Assembly: GCA_036498905.1 (NCBI GenBank)
Contig: DASYER010000126.1
Location: forward strand, 60,194 to 124,193
DNA: 64,000 nt
DNA from: DAIDKA01 sp036498905
GTDB lineage: Bacteria > Pseudomonadota > Gammaproteobacteria > Steroidobacterales > Steroidobacteraceae
Reading direction: 5' to 3'
The stretch's first letter is position 1; every line of letters starts with the position of its first letter. The position numbers were made by a program, and so were the translations under genes. The notes under the pieces were generated by a model. It saw only the letters and a program-made list of their open reading frames with translations, made no database searches and was not told the origin of the DNA. Shown in pieces: positions 50,910 to 59,155 of this stretch.

Positions 50910-52079
50910 TCACCTGGCGCCCCCCGGCGGCAATTGCATGAGCCCGTTTTCTCCGCGCGAGATGCCCGATGGGAATGCGCTCATGGGAGCCGCTGTAGCG
51001 TGAACCTTGCGGCCGGGCCGTGCACGCTGCACCCCACTGATGATCACCTGGTCGGTCGGTGCGAGGCCCGACACAATCTCGCGCATGCCCTGGAACAACT
51101 GGCCCACCTCAACCGTACGCTGCTCGACGATGCCGTCGGCGCCGACGATATAGGCAATCTGGCGGGTCTGATCGTTCACCACCGCCTGATCGGGGATCAG
51201 CATTGCCTCGCTGGCGCGTGCAGCGAAACGGCGCATGTGACCGAACATGCCCGGCGTCAGGAAGCCGTGCGGATTTTCCACCAGGGCCCGGCCGCGGATG
51301 GTGCCTGAGCTGGCATCCAGGGCATTGTCGATGAATTCCATGCGGCCCTTCCAGCGATAATCGGTCTCATCCTGTAAACGGATATCCACTGCATTGCCGT
51401 CCGGCAGGTCACTTTGCTCGCGCTTGTAGCGCAGCAGCGCGGACTCCGGAGCGTCGAACACGAAGCGGATCGGGTCCAGGGTCACGATCGTGGTCAGCAC
51501 GGTCGTTTCCGCGGTGACCAGATTGCCGGCGGCCAGCCTGTGGTACGAGATCTGTCCATCCAGGGGTGCAATGACGCGTGTGAATTCGAGGTTCAGCGCG
51601 CTGGACTCGATGCCCGCCTGGGCGGCTGCAACATCGGCTGTCGCCTGCAGCGCGGTGGCGCGCAGGGTTTCCAGATCCGCCTCGCTGAGGACGTGACTGG
51701 CGATCAGGCGCTCACCGCGTTTCAGTTGCGCGGCCGAGTTCACCTGCGCGGCCTGCGCCCGGGCAAGTTGTGCCTTGGATTCCCCGAGCAGCGCGGCGAA
51801 GGGCCGTGGATCGATGACGAACAGCACCTGGCCCTTGGTCACCGTCTGGCCGTCGCGGAAATTGACTGATTGCAGAAGGCCGGAGACTCTGGGGCGAACC
51901 TCCACTGATGCCACCGCCTCGAAGCGACCCGCATAGTCGTCCCAGTTGGTGACCTTCTCGCGCAACGGGGGTGACACGACCACCGTGGGTGCAGCCTCCG
52001 CCGTCGGTGTGGCCCTACTGCATCCGGCAAGGGCTCCCGCCAACAGGATCAACACTATCGGACAGGTTCTATACAACAT
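50910..52079 (-). CDS. RND efflux periplasmic adaptor lipoprotein (AcrA type)
   Basis: This 389-residue protein has a lipoprotein signal ending in the lipobox LAGALAGCS. Then come a membrane-proximal strand, the lipoyl half-motif RVSGLLQSVNFRDGQTVTKG, a coiled-coil hairpin (SKAQLARAQAAQVNSAAQLK ... ATADVAAAQAGIESSALNLE), the returning lipoyl half VIAPLDGQISYHRLAAGNLV, and a beta-barrel domain. It bridges the RND transporter encoded 19 bases downstream to an outer-membrane channel. Both are transcribed divergently from the LytTR regulator. Confidence 0.94.
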   Translation of the reverse strand: MLYRTCPIVLILLAGALAGCSRATPTAEAAPTVVVSPPLREKVTNWDDYAGRFEAVASVEVRPRVSGLLQSVNFRDGQTVTKGQVLFVIDPRPFAALLGESKAQLARAQAAQVNSAAQLKRGERLIASHVLSEADLETLRATALQATADVAAAQAGIESSALNLEFTRVIAPLDGQISYHRLAAGNLVTAETTVLTTIVTLDPIRFVFDAPESALLRYKREQSDLPDGNAVDIRLQDETDYRWKGRMEFIDNALDASSGTIRGRALVENPHGFLTPGMFGHMRRFAARASEAMLIPDQAVVNDQTRQIAYIVGADGIVEQRTVEVGQLFQGMREIVSGLAPTDQVIISGVQRARPGRKVHATAAPMSAFPSGISRGENGLMQLPPGGAR

Positions 52080-52390
52080 GCGCAGACCGCCGTGCCGTTA
52101 TTTGAGCGGACCGTGCATTCGGCATTGACGTTATAAGGCACGGAACTCGAAATGACGATATCGGAACTTCAGGTCATGCGCAACGCAGCGCATGCCGGGC
52201 GTTTGCAAGGGGGCCGCCGGCAGCTCGTTATGGTCCACGGTTGGCTTCAGACAGCATGGGCGAAAGTGGCGGCGGATACGACGCACAAAGCCGGAGTCCA
52301 CGCTACGGCCCTAGCAGCGGTTTGCTCGACCCAGCTGCTCTGGCGGTGCAAAATTCAGTTCACACCTGTCTGTCTACTCTACTGGCTGGC
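52080..52390. other. Divergent intergenic region (311 bp), RND operon / LytTR gene
   Basis: The region between the adaptor start and the regulator start should contain both promoters. A short frame opens near 52152 but has no domain. LytTR sites are imperfect direct repeats, and I could not pick out a convincing pair by eye. Confidence 0.4.
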
Positions 52391-53224
52391 ATGGACATAG
52401 AACCTGTTGCGAAATCTGGCGGTACGCCACTGGCATCCTGGCTGAGCCATCATCAGGGCGAACTGATCACAGTCTTTCTCGTATTCATTGCCTACGCCAC
52501 GACCATCTGGGTCGCCTTTGATTCGACCTGGATCTTTGCCGTGCTGACTGGGGCGGCGAACACGGTCCCATTCGTGATCTTCGCTGCTCTGGTGCGCCAA
52601 ATTATCCTCAAGCACTTGATTGGCAGGAAATTCCTTATTCAGACCGCTTGGCACGCCGCACTGTGCTTCGGCTTCTCGGTTGCATGCTATTGGCTCATAT
52701 TGGTGATGCTTGCCGTGGCTAGCTCGCCTTCAGCTTGGAACTTTCAGGTAAAGGCCTTCGTCCCTCGCGGCGCCGCTTGGCAGCTCCTGGAGAACGTGAC
52801 GACCTACGCCCTGGTAGCGGCCCTCTCTTACCTGCAGGCCGCACGAGCCATGCCCGCTTCGCTGTCCGTGGCGGCTCCATTCCAGGAAGGGGTGAAGGCA
52901 CCTCCCCGACTTCTCGTGCGCGTCAGGGACGAACTGCGGCCCATTGACCTGGATCGGATCGTCACGGTTTCCGGGGCTGACGACTACGCCGAGGTCACCA
53001 GCCTCGACGGCAAGCACTTGGTCACCATGACGCTGGCGCAGTTCGAAGGGATGCTGGATCCGGCCAGGTTCGTCCGCGTCCACCGCTCGCACATCATCAA
53101 TCATGATTTCATCGATCGCGCCGAGCCCGCGGGAGCAGGCCGCCTTCTTTTGCACATGCGCAACGGAACGACGGTGTCGACTAGCCGCGCCGGCGCACAG
53201 CTGCTCAAAAGCAGGGTCATTTAG
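52391..53224 (+). CDS. Membrane-bound LytTR-family transcriptional regulator
   Basis: The ATG at 52391 gives 277 residues; the frame extends upstream but without coding character. The first 180 residues contain about four membrane helices (LITVFLVFIAYATTIWVAF, IFAVLTGAANTVPFVIFAAL, TAWHAALCFGFSVACYWLIL, LENVTTYALVAALSYLQAA). After a linker comes a LytTR DNA-binding domain: RDELRPIDLDRIVTVSGADD, DYAEVTSLDGKHLVTMTLAQ, RFVRVHRSHIINHDFID. It lies divergent to the RND operon and is its likely regulator, sensing something at the membrane. There is no receiver domain or kinase gene nearby. Confidence 0.85.
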   Translation: MDIEPVAKSGGTPLASWLSHHQGELITVFLVFIAYATTIWVAFDSTWIFAVLTGAANTVPFVIFAALVRQIILKHLIGRKFLIQTAWHAALCFGFSVACYWLILVMLAVASSPSAWNFQVKAFVPRGAAWQLLENVTTYALVAALSYLQAARAMPASLSVAAPFQEGVKAPPRLLVRVRDELRPIDLDRIVTVSGADDYAEVTSLDGKHLVTMTLAQFEGMLDPARFVRVHRSHIINHDFIDRAEPAGAGRLLLHMRNGTTVSTSRAGAQLLKSRVI

Positions 53225-53347
53225 CCGGCCACCAGGTTCACTTCACCCGACCAAGGTGTCGGCCCGCCGATTTCCCACCATTTCTCGCCAGCCCTGCCTC
53301 AGGCTCCGCCGCCTATTCAAGTCTCGGCTTCGGACAAGGAGAGGACC

Positions 53348-55651
53348 GTGATCTTAAGGGTACTATTGGCATGTTTTGTAGCACTGCTGGCGGGCAGTCC
53401 CGGCCGGGCCGCAGACACGGCGACTGCCGACGCCAATTCTGTTATTGGCTTCGTCGTTCCGGCCGACGCGCAGGGGCTCGAGTCCGGCGCGCCCGAGTTG
53501 GCGCGGCAAGTGATCAAGGCCCTCTCCCAGAGCGCTCGCGATCAGGATCTGATGTCCTCCTACCAATTGAACATGGTTGCAGGCGACTATCCTGCAGCGG
53601 AAGCCACTCTGGATGCACTTCGGCGGCGCTACCAGACGATCGGGGCTCCGTCGGCATTGCTGGTCTATCCGGAAATGTTGACCACCGCGGCGAGAGCGCA
53701 GGCCCTGTCCGGCGGGTCCTTCGAGTCCGCCGCCGCTTCCGCCATCCACCGACTCTACGGTTCGCTGTCCGATGTGGCGTGCATGGACGCTGAATACTGG
53801 TCGGTTGGTTCAGGCGCCCTGGCCAAGCAGCAGCTAGAGGCCGATTTGGCGGCGCTTCACGGAAAGACGACGATTTCAGTGCAACAGGCGACGTCCCTGG
53901 TCCGCGACCAGCTGCAATATCGCGAGTTCTATATTCAGCAACCTCTCGTCCAACGGCTCCTCGCGCAAGAGGACGCACACCGGTTCCTCATCGCAGACGA
54001 TGTGCTAATCAAGACTAAGCAAGGTGTGACGCTTTCCGCCTACGTGGCCCGTCCCCGCCATGGACCCACGCGCCAGGCCGCCGCCTTGCTCTTCACCATT
54101 TACGCTTCCGAGGATCCTACAAGCAACTGGTACAACGCCAAGTATGCCGCCGCGCACGGCTACATCGGCGTTGTGGCATTCGCGCGCGGCAAGTGGAAGA
54201 GTCCAGACGAAATCCGGCCGTTCGAGACGGAGGGCAAGGACGCTGCGAGCGTCATAGAATGGATCAGTACTCAGCCCTGGAGCGATGGCCGGGTCGGCAT
54301 GTGGGGTGGCAGCTACAGCGGCTTCGCGCAATGGGCTGCGATCAAACACAGGCCAGCGGCACTCAAAACCATCGTGCCGTATGTCTCAAATCTGCCGGGC
54401 GACGGCCTGCCCATGTATCACAACGTCTTCCTCACAGCGAACTACGCCTGGAACTTCTACGTCTCGGACAATCGCTATCTGGACGAGGAGCTATATAACG
54501 ACGCCAAGCGCTGGAACGACCTTCCTTCGAAATGGTTTGCGTCGGGGCGGTCCTATCGCGAGATCGACGCGGTCGATGGCAAGCCCAATCCCTGGCGCCA
54601 ACGCCACCTGCAGCACCCTTCCTACGACGCTTATTGGCAGGCGATGGCGCCCTTCGGGAGCGAGTTTGCCAAGCTTGCTATCCCGATCCTCGAGATCAGC
54701 GGCTACTCCGGCTCCGACTCAGTCAGTGACTTCTTTCTGCCCGAACACGAGCGCTATGCCCCAGGCGCGGAACATTATCTCGTCATCGGGCCCTGGAATC
54801 ATGGTGGCTCGCAGTCGAGCTTCAAAGCACGCGTACTGGATGGCTACTCCATCGATGCAGTCGCCCAGGTCGACACGCCGGCGCTCACCTTTCAATGGTT
54901 TGACCATGTGTTCAAGGGCGCACAGAAACCCGAGATCCTGAAGGACAAAATCAACTTCGAGGTGATGGGAGCCAATATCTGGAGCCATGCACCCTCGATC
55001 ACGAAGATGAGCGACAGGATTCTGGATCTTTATCTATCCGACTCCACTGAGAACAAACACCATCGCCTGACGCGAACGGCGCCAACCAAACCAGGTTACG
55101 TCAAGGAGACGGTCGATTTCGCCAACCGCACCACGGAGAACAACCTCTACCCGGAGGCACGGCTTTCGGACAAGGTCAATGACGCGGGAGCGATCAGGTA
55201 CATCAGCGATCCCATCACAAAGCCATTCTCAATCAACGGACAAATCGCCGGCGCTTTAAGGGCTTCTATCAACAAGCGCGATATGGACTATTCGATGGCC
55301 GTATATGAAATCATGTCGGACGGCCGTTATTTTGAGATCGCCTATTATCTGGGCCGCGCCAGCTATGCCTGGGACATGCGCCATCGACGGCTGCTGACTC
55401 CCGGGAAGACCGAAACCATTCCGTTCAGTCAGACGGGCATTGTCAGCCGGCAGCTAAGCACTGGCAGCCGCCTGCTCGTACTACTCACCGTCAACAAGAA
55501 TGGCCAGGCCCAGATCAACTACGGAACCGGAAAGGACGTCAGTGACGAATCGATCGCCGATGCCAAGGAGCCGCTTGAAGTGCACTGGTATGGCGACAGT
55601 GTTGTGCACGTGCCCGTGTCGGACTACCGTAATAATCTGTTACCAAAGTGA
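53348..55651 (+). CDS. Secreted CocE/NonD-family hydrolase (X-Pro dipeptidyl-peptidase S15 type)
   Basis: The GTG at 53348 has AAGGAG at 6 bases and is the start, giving 767 residues with a signal peptide (RVLLACFVALLAGSPGRA). An N-terminal helical part of about 190 residues precedes the S15 alpha/beta-hydrolase domain: GVTLSAYVARP, VEWISTQP-like IEWISTQPWSDGRVGMWG, and nucleophile Ser in GGSYSGFAQWAA. A later WNHGG holds the probable catalytic His. A C-terminal jelly-roll domain (SINGQIAGALRASINKRDMD) completes the family architecture. Substrates could be acyl-amino compounds, proline dipeptides or esters; none can be assigned. Confidence 0.85.
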   Translation: MILRVLLACFVALLAGSPGRAADTATADANSVIGFVVPADAQGLESGAPELARQVIKALSQSARDQDLMSSYQLNMVAGDYPAAEATLDALRRRYQTIGAPSALLVYPEMLTTAARAQALSGGSFESAAASAIHRLYGSLSDVACMDAEYWSVGSGALAKQQLEADLAALHGKTTISVQQATSLVRDQLQYREFYIQQPLVQRLLAQEDAHRFLIADDVLIKTKQGVTLSAYVARPRHGPTRQAAALLFTIYASEDPTSNWYNAKYAAAHGYIGVVAFARGKWKSPDEIRPFETEGKDAASVIEWISTQPWSDGRVGMWGGSYSGFAQWAAIKHRPAALKTIVPYVSNLPGDGLPMYHNVFLTANYAWNFYVSDNRYLDEELYNDAKRWNDLPSKWFASGRSYREIDAVDGKPNPWRQRHLQHPSYDAYWQAMAPFGSEFAKLAIPILEISGYSGSDSVSDFFLPEHERYAPGAEHYLVIGPWNHGGSQSSFKARVLDGYSIDAVAQVDTPALTFQWFDHVFKGAQKPEILKDKINFEVMGANIWSHAPSITKMSDRILDLYLSDSTENKHHRLTRTAPTKPGYVKETVDFANRTTENNLYPEARLSDKVNDAGAIRYISDPITKPFSINGQIAGALRASINKRDMDYSMAVYEIMSDGRYFEIAYYLGRASYAWDMRHRRLLTPGKTETIPFSQTGIVSRQLSTGSRLLVLLTVNKNGQAQINYGTGKDVSDESIADAKEPLEVHWYGDSVVHVPVSDYRNNLLPK

Positions 55652-55672
55652 TCAGAACAGGCCATGCGTCAA

Positions 55673-55721
55673 TGGTGGAAAGGGAGGGAATCGAACCCTC
55701 GACCCTGGCATTATGAGTGCC
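55673..55721 (-). repeat. Displaced 3' fragment of tRNA-Met, distal attachment site
   Basis: These 49 bases match 58039-58087 in the intact tRNA-Met gene, in the same orientation, with a single C/T difference at 55706. They include the encoded CCA end, acceptor 3' strand, T-arm, variable loop and the anticodon loop, but not the D-arm or acceptor 5' strand. Similarity stops sharply at 55722. This is the usual scar of integration into the 3' part of a tRNA gene. Confidence 0.85.
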
Positions 55722-55884
55722 TTCCTTGGACCGAAATAGCTTGTAAAGTCAATAGCATAGCTGGGCGATGCCCGTTGCAATTGGCTCCACGAAGCACAAC
55801 TGAGCACAACTGATTCCCACAAATCTCCCGCAGGATTTGCCGGCGGTCGCGCTGGCGGAAAACACTGAAAAGCTCTTGATACAT

Positions 55885-55916
55885 ATCCTCGGTATATATA
55901 GGATTTATCCTAGGAT
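55885..55916. promoter_or_regulatory. AbiEi operator repeats at the abiE promoter
   Basis: ATCCT (55885-55889) pairs with AGGAT (55900-55904), and a second, perfect palindrome ATCCTAGGAT occupies 55907-55916, so four half-sites lie within 32 bases. A TATATA stretch lies between the first pair. AbiEi antitoxins are known to repress their own promoter through inverted repeats, and this block ends 7 bases before the abiEi start. Confidence 0.6.
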
Positions 55917-55923
55917 TTGTATC

Positions 55924-56541
55924 ATGACCAGCCGCTCCGACAATCAGTCAGTCAAAGCACTCGCGCTGCTACGGCGCAACGGGATCTCACGGCTATCCGA
56001 ATTCCGCCAAGCGGGCATTACGGCCGCTACGATTTCCCGCCTGGAGGCTGCGGGAACAATCTCCCGGCTGGCACGTGGGCTGTATCAACTGCCGGATGCT
56101 GCCATAGGAACTAACCATACGCTCGCGGAGGCCTCCAAGCTCGTTCCCAAGGGGGTCATCTGCCTGACCTCTGCCCTGGCGTTCCACGGACTGACCGATC
56201 AAGTACCCGCGCGCGTGTGGCTTGCGATAGGCCCGAAGGACTGGCGACCACGACTCCAATATCCACCGATGCGATTTGCTCATTTTCCACTCACCCAACT
56301 GCGAGCCGGCATGGCACGCCACCTCATCGAAGGCGTGTCGGTTCCAGTCTTCTCGATAGGCAAAACAATTGCCGACCTTTTTCGCCATCGGCGCGCGGTT
56401 GGAATCAATATCGCCCTTGAGGGCCTGCGCGAAGCGCTGCGACAACGTAAAGCCACTGCCGGCGAGATTGCTCGGTATGCAGTGGAAGGCGGCGTATGGA
56501 AAGTGATGGAGCCTTATATGAGTGCGCTGACGCATGGCTAG
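55924..56541 (+). CDS. abiEi: Type IV antitoxin AbiEi
   Basis: The ATG at 55924 gives 205 residues; an in-frame upstream ATG would run through the operator and was rejected. The N-terminal winged helix-turn-helix is visible (NGISRLSEFRQAGITAATI, SRLEAAGTISRLARGLYQLP), matching the AbiEi antitoxin_4 domain, followed by the C-terminal domain (KGVICLTSALAFHGLTDQ, FSIGKTIADLFRHRRAVG). It represses the operon and counteracts the AbiEii toxin without binding it directly, hence type IV. It overlaps abiEii by 8 bases. It lies inside a tRNA-bounded island. Confidence 0.87.
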   Translation: MTSRSDNQSVKALALLRRNGISRLSEFRQAGITAATISRLEAAGTISRLARGLYQLPDAAIGTNHTLAEASKLVPKGVICLTSALAFHGLTDQVPARVWLAIGPKDWRPRLQYPPMRFAHFPLTQLRAGMARHLIEGVSVPVFSIGKTIADLFRHRRAVGINIALEGLREALRQRKATAGEIARYAVEGGVWKVMEPYMSALTHG

Positions 56542-57409
56542 GGCACCGCGAGATATCGGCGCGTCGGTTCGCGCAAGACTGCTGAATCTCGCCCGCGAGC
56601 GCGGCCAAGTCCTCGATCTGCTGCTGACGCGATATGCGCTCGAGCGCTTGCTATATAGGCTTAGCCTTTCGGCACACCGAAACCGCTTCGTGCTGAAAGG
56701 TGCAATGCTGATCACGACTTGGTTCGCTGACCCGCATCGCCCAACCCGCGATCTGGATCTCCTCGGCTACGGTGATCCTTCCCCCGCGGCAATGTCGGAC
56801 GTCTGGAAGGAAATTTGCGAAACCAGAGTCGACGACGGAATCACGTTCGACAGTGACAATCTGCGTGTTGGCCCGATCCGCGAGGACCTCGAATATGGAG
56901 GCTTGCGCATTCGCACCACCGCCTCGATCGCACGCGCCCGAATTCCCGTCACGATAGACATTGGTTTCGGCGATGCGGTCGAACCTGGCGTTGAGGAAAT
57001 AGTTCTACCGGTGCTGCTTGATCTGCCGCCACCGCATCTGCGTGCATACGCTCGCGAAACGGTCATTGCCGAGAAATTTCACGCGATGGTAACGCTTGGG
57101 CTGGCGAACAGTCGCATGAAAGACTTCTACGACGTTTGGGTCCTCAGCAAGTCCTACACTTTCGACAAACGTCTCGCGCAGGCTATCGCAGCTACGTTCA
57201 AGAAACGCCAGACGGTGATTCCCGAAACGCTTCCGGACGCCTTCACACCGGAATTCTTTAACAACGAAAACAAGCTCCGGCAGTGGTCCTCATTTGTGCG
57301 TGATCTCTCAGCCGAAAGTCCCTCGTTCGGAACGCTGGTTTCTGATGTAGCGACTTTCATAGGGCCCTTCGCGGCGAAAGCCCGTGTCCCGGAGTTCGGC
57401 GGGCAGTGA
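56534..57409 (+). CDS. abiEii: Type IV toxin AbiEii, nucleotidyltransferase
   Basis: This 291-residue nucleotidyltransferase-fold toxin has motif I as RFVLKGAMLITTW, the catalytic acidic pair in RPTRDLDLLGYG, and downstream AYARETVIAEKFHAMVTLG and NSRMKDFYDVWVL, which are the conserved motifs of AbiEii/AbiGii proteins. It is expected to modify a nucleic-acid target and stop growth during phage infection. The start overlaps the antitoxin gene by 8 bases. Its stop TGA overlaps a GTG that opens the next frame, implying a third coupled cistron. Confidence 0.9.
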   Translation: MARAPRDIGASVRARLLNLARERGQVLDLLLTRYALERLLYRLSLSAHRNRFVLKGAMLITTWFADPHRPTRDLDLLGYGDPSPAAMSDVWKEICETRVDDGITFDSDNLRVGPIREDLEYGGLRIRTTASIARARIPVTIDIGFGDAVEPGVEEIVLPVLLDLPPPHLRAYARETVIAEKFHAMVTLGLANSRMKDFYDVWVLSKSYTFDKRLAQAIAATFKKRQTVIPETLPDAFTPEFFNNENKLRQWSSFVRDLSAESPSFGTLVSDVATFIGPFAAKARVPEFGGQ

Positions 57410-58035
57410 CATACCTTCGAATTACAGTTGATGGCACTGAAGCAGCCACCGTAGATACCGGCGGGCGCGACGTTGTCAGCATTAATGTTGGCGGCACTAG
57501 GACCGACGACGTTTACGCCGACTTGGGTGTGACTGGTGGGACATACGACACTGAAGGCATCACGGACCACCGTATTTGAATCGATCAGATGCCCCTGCGG
57601 ATCGGTCAGATGGTCGGCGTGGAATTTGTCGAGCACGGAATCCAAACCGGGGCAGGTAGCAGCCTCGATGACCTATACCCGGGTTCGGCAGCTACTGAGC
57701 CCAGTTCCATAGATCTAGACCATCTTGTTAGGGAGGAGAAGAACGCCGCGTTGGTTCGGGCTGGATACGTAGTTCGATTGACAATGACTAGCGGCATATC
57801 CGTGGCACTACTCACGAGGCCCGATGACCATGGCTTCGGGCTCACGGTGCTTTGGAGCAAATGGAACTCAGATCGAGTGTCCGTATCACTGCGTACTTAC
57901 ACCGCAGATTCGCTGGCAACGAACGAACCAGCTCGTTATACGGTGCGCGAGAAAATGTCGGTCGGCGGGGCGGTGCGCCTGAAACTTCTTGGCCAACCAG
58001 ATCTGGTGCGGAAACTCGAAGTCCGGACCGATTGA
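57406..58035 (+). pseudogene. Third coupled frame of the AbiE operon, split by in-frame TGA
   Basis: A GTG at 57406 overlaps the abiEii stop (GTGA). It opens a 57-codon frame (TYLRITVDGTEAATVDTGG, VSINVGGTRTDDVYADLG, GTYDTEGITDHRI) that ends in TGA at 57577-57579. The same frame then continues without another stop to 58035 (IDQMPLRIGQMVGVEFVEHG ... LLGQPDLVRKLEV), ending 3 bases before the tRNA. Read through, it gives about 208 residues, rich in beta-strand residues with a helical DLDHLVREEKNAALVRAG. I do not recognise the family. It is most simply a gene killed by one nonsense mutation; the distal part could still start at the ATG at 57589. Confidence 0.55.
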
Positions 58036-58038
58036 ATT

Positions 58039-58115
58039 TGGTGGAAAGGGAGGGAATCGAACCCTCGACCCCGGCATTATGAGTGCCGTGCTCTAACCAG
58101 CTGAGCTACCTTTCC
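58039..58115 (-). tRNA. tRNA-Met(CAT), elongator-like
   Basis: A full 77-base cloverleaf is visible with encoded CCA. The 5' acceptor strand GGAAAGG pairs with CCTTTCC, the D-arm is GCTCAGCTGGTTAGAGC, the anticodon stem CGGCA/TGCCG encloses CTCATAA (anticodon CAT), and the T-arm contains TTCGATT. The D-arm resembles elongator Met; a lysidine-modified Ile tRNA is less likely. Its 3' part is duplicated at 55673-55721, marking the island attachment site. Confidence 0.93.
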
Positions 58116-58225
58116 ATTCCGCAGGCATGCTACCGGCATGAAACCGGGCGCGCATTGTCAGCGCCCCTGGATACGGCGTCAAGAAGGCTGAAATAGTCTT
58201 TGGAATCAAGATCCTAGGGGGAGCG

Positions 58226-59140
58226 ATGGAATTGAAACTCGTTGCGCAGGGGCTGCAGTTTCCGGAAGGTCCGGTGGCGATGGCCGATGGCTCGGTCATT
58301 CTGGTCGAAATCCGCCGCGGAACCCTCACACGCGTCACGCCGGACGGCAAACGTCGCACCATCGCGGAGCTGGGTGGTGGACCGAACGGCACCGCGATCG
58401 GTCCGGACGGCGCGGCCTACGTGTGCAACAACGGCTTCGCCTGGACCTGGAACGAGGGCGAACTGAACATGCCCAACGGGCCGCCGCCCGAGTATCGCGG
58501 CGGCAGCATTCAGCGGGTCGATCTCGCCACCGGCAAGTTCACGACCTTGTACGACAACTGCGACGGCAAACCACTGAATAGCCCGAATGATCTGGTCTTC
58601 GATAGCCAGGGCGGCTTCTGGTTCACCTGTCTTGGCCAGACGGACGGCGAAGTACGCCGCATGGGCGCGCTCTATTACGCAAAGGCCGATGGCTCAAAGA
58701 TCATCCGCTGGCGCAGCGATATGTTCTCGCCCAATGGCGTGGGTCTCTCACCGGATGAGCGCACGGTATATATGGCCGACTGCAACGTGGGGCGCCTGTA
58801 TGCATTCGATCTCACCGCACCGGGTGTGATGGCACCGCCTTCAGGACCGCCGACCGCCCCGGGCCGCGTGGTGTGCACCCTGCCCGGCTACCAATGGCTG
58901 GACAGTCTGGCGGTGGAAGCCGGCGGCAAAATCTGCGTCGGTACACTGTGGAATGGCGGCATAACGACGTTCGATCCGGATGGCTCCTACGAGCACTTCC
59001 CCTGCCCCGATCCGGTCACCACCAATATCTGCTTCGGCGGCGCCGACATGCGCGATGCGTACATCACCTGCTCCACGACGGGGAAACTCTTCCACACGCG
59101 CTGGCCGCGGCCGGGCCTGCGCCTGCCCTTCAATGGCTAG
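58226..59140 (+). CDS. SMP-30/gluconolactonase-family lactonase
   Basis: This 304-residue six-bladed beta-propeller has the family metal ligands: Glu in LQFPEGPVAM, Asn in PLNSPNDLVFDSQGGFWFT, and Asp in YQWLDSLAVEAGGKICVG, plus FSPNGVGLSPDERTVYMAD. It should hydrolyse a sugar or other lactone using Ca2+ or Zn2+. GGGGGAG precedes the ATG. The methyltransferase gene begins 15 bases after its stop, so the two are probably cotranscribed. The substrate is unknown. Confidence 0.88.
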   Translation: MELKLVAQGLQFPEGPVAMADGSVILVEIRRGTLTRVTPDGKRRTIAELGGGPNGTAIGPDGAAYVCNNGFAWTWNEGELNMPNGPPPEYRGGSIQRVDLATGKFTTLYDNCDGKPLNSPNDLVFDSQGGFWFTCLGQTDGEVRRMGALYYAKADGSKIIRWRSDMFSPNGVGLSPDERTVYMADCNVGRLYAFDLTAPGVMAPPSGPPTAPGRVVCTLPGYQWLDSLAVEAGGKICVGTLWNGGITTFDPDGSYEHFPCPDPVTTNICFGGADMRDAYITCSTTGKLFHTRWPRPGLRLPFNG

Positions 59141-59155
59141 GGTGCTGAACTCGCC

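Larger units (their letters stand above)
55673..58087. mobile_element. Small tRNA-Met genomic island carrying an AbiE module
   Basis: Direct repeats of 49 bases (55673-55721 and 58039-58087) bound about 2.3 kb. The right repeat is the 3' part of an intact tRNA-Met gene and the left one is the displaced original 3' end. Between them lie only abiEi, abiEii and a broken third frame; there is no integrase or other mobility gene. The element is therefore either a remnant, or one mobilised in trans. The content reads less GC-rich than the flanks. Confidence 0.75.

Noticed and set aside
57154..57645. 163-codon minus-strand frame across the abiEii end
   Set aside because: It is antisense to abiEii and to the coupled third frame, which has the better start and context.
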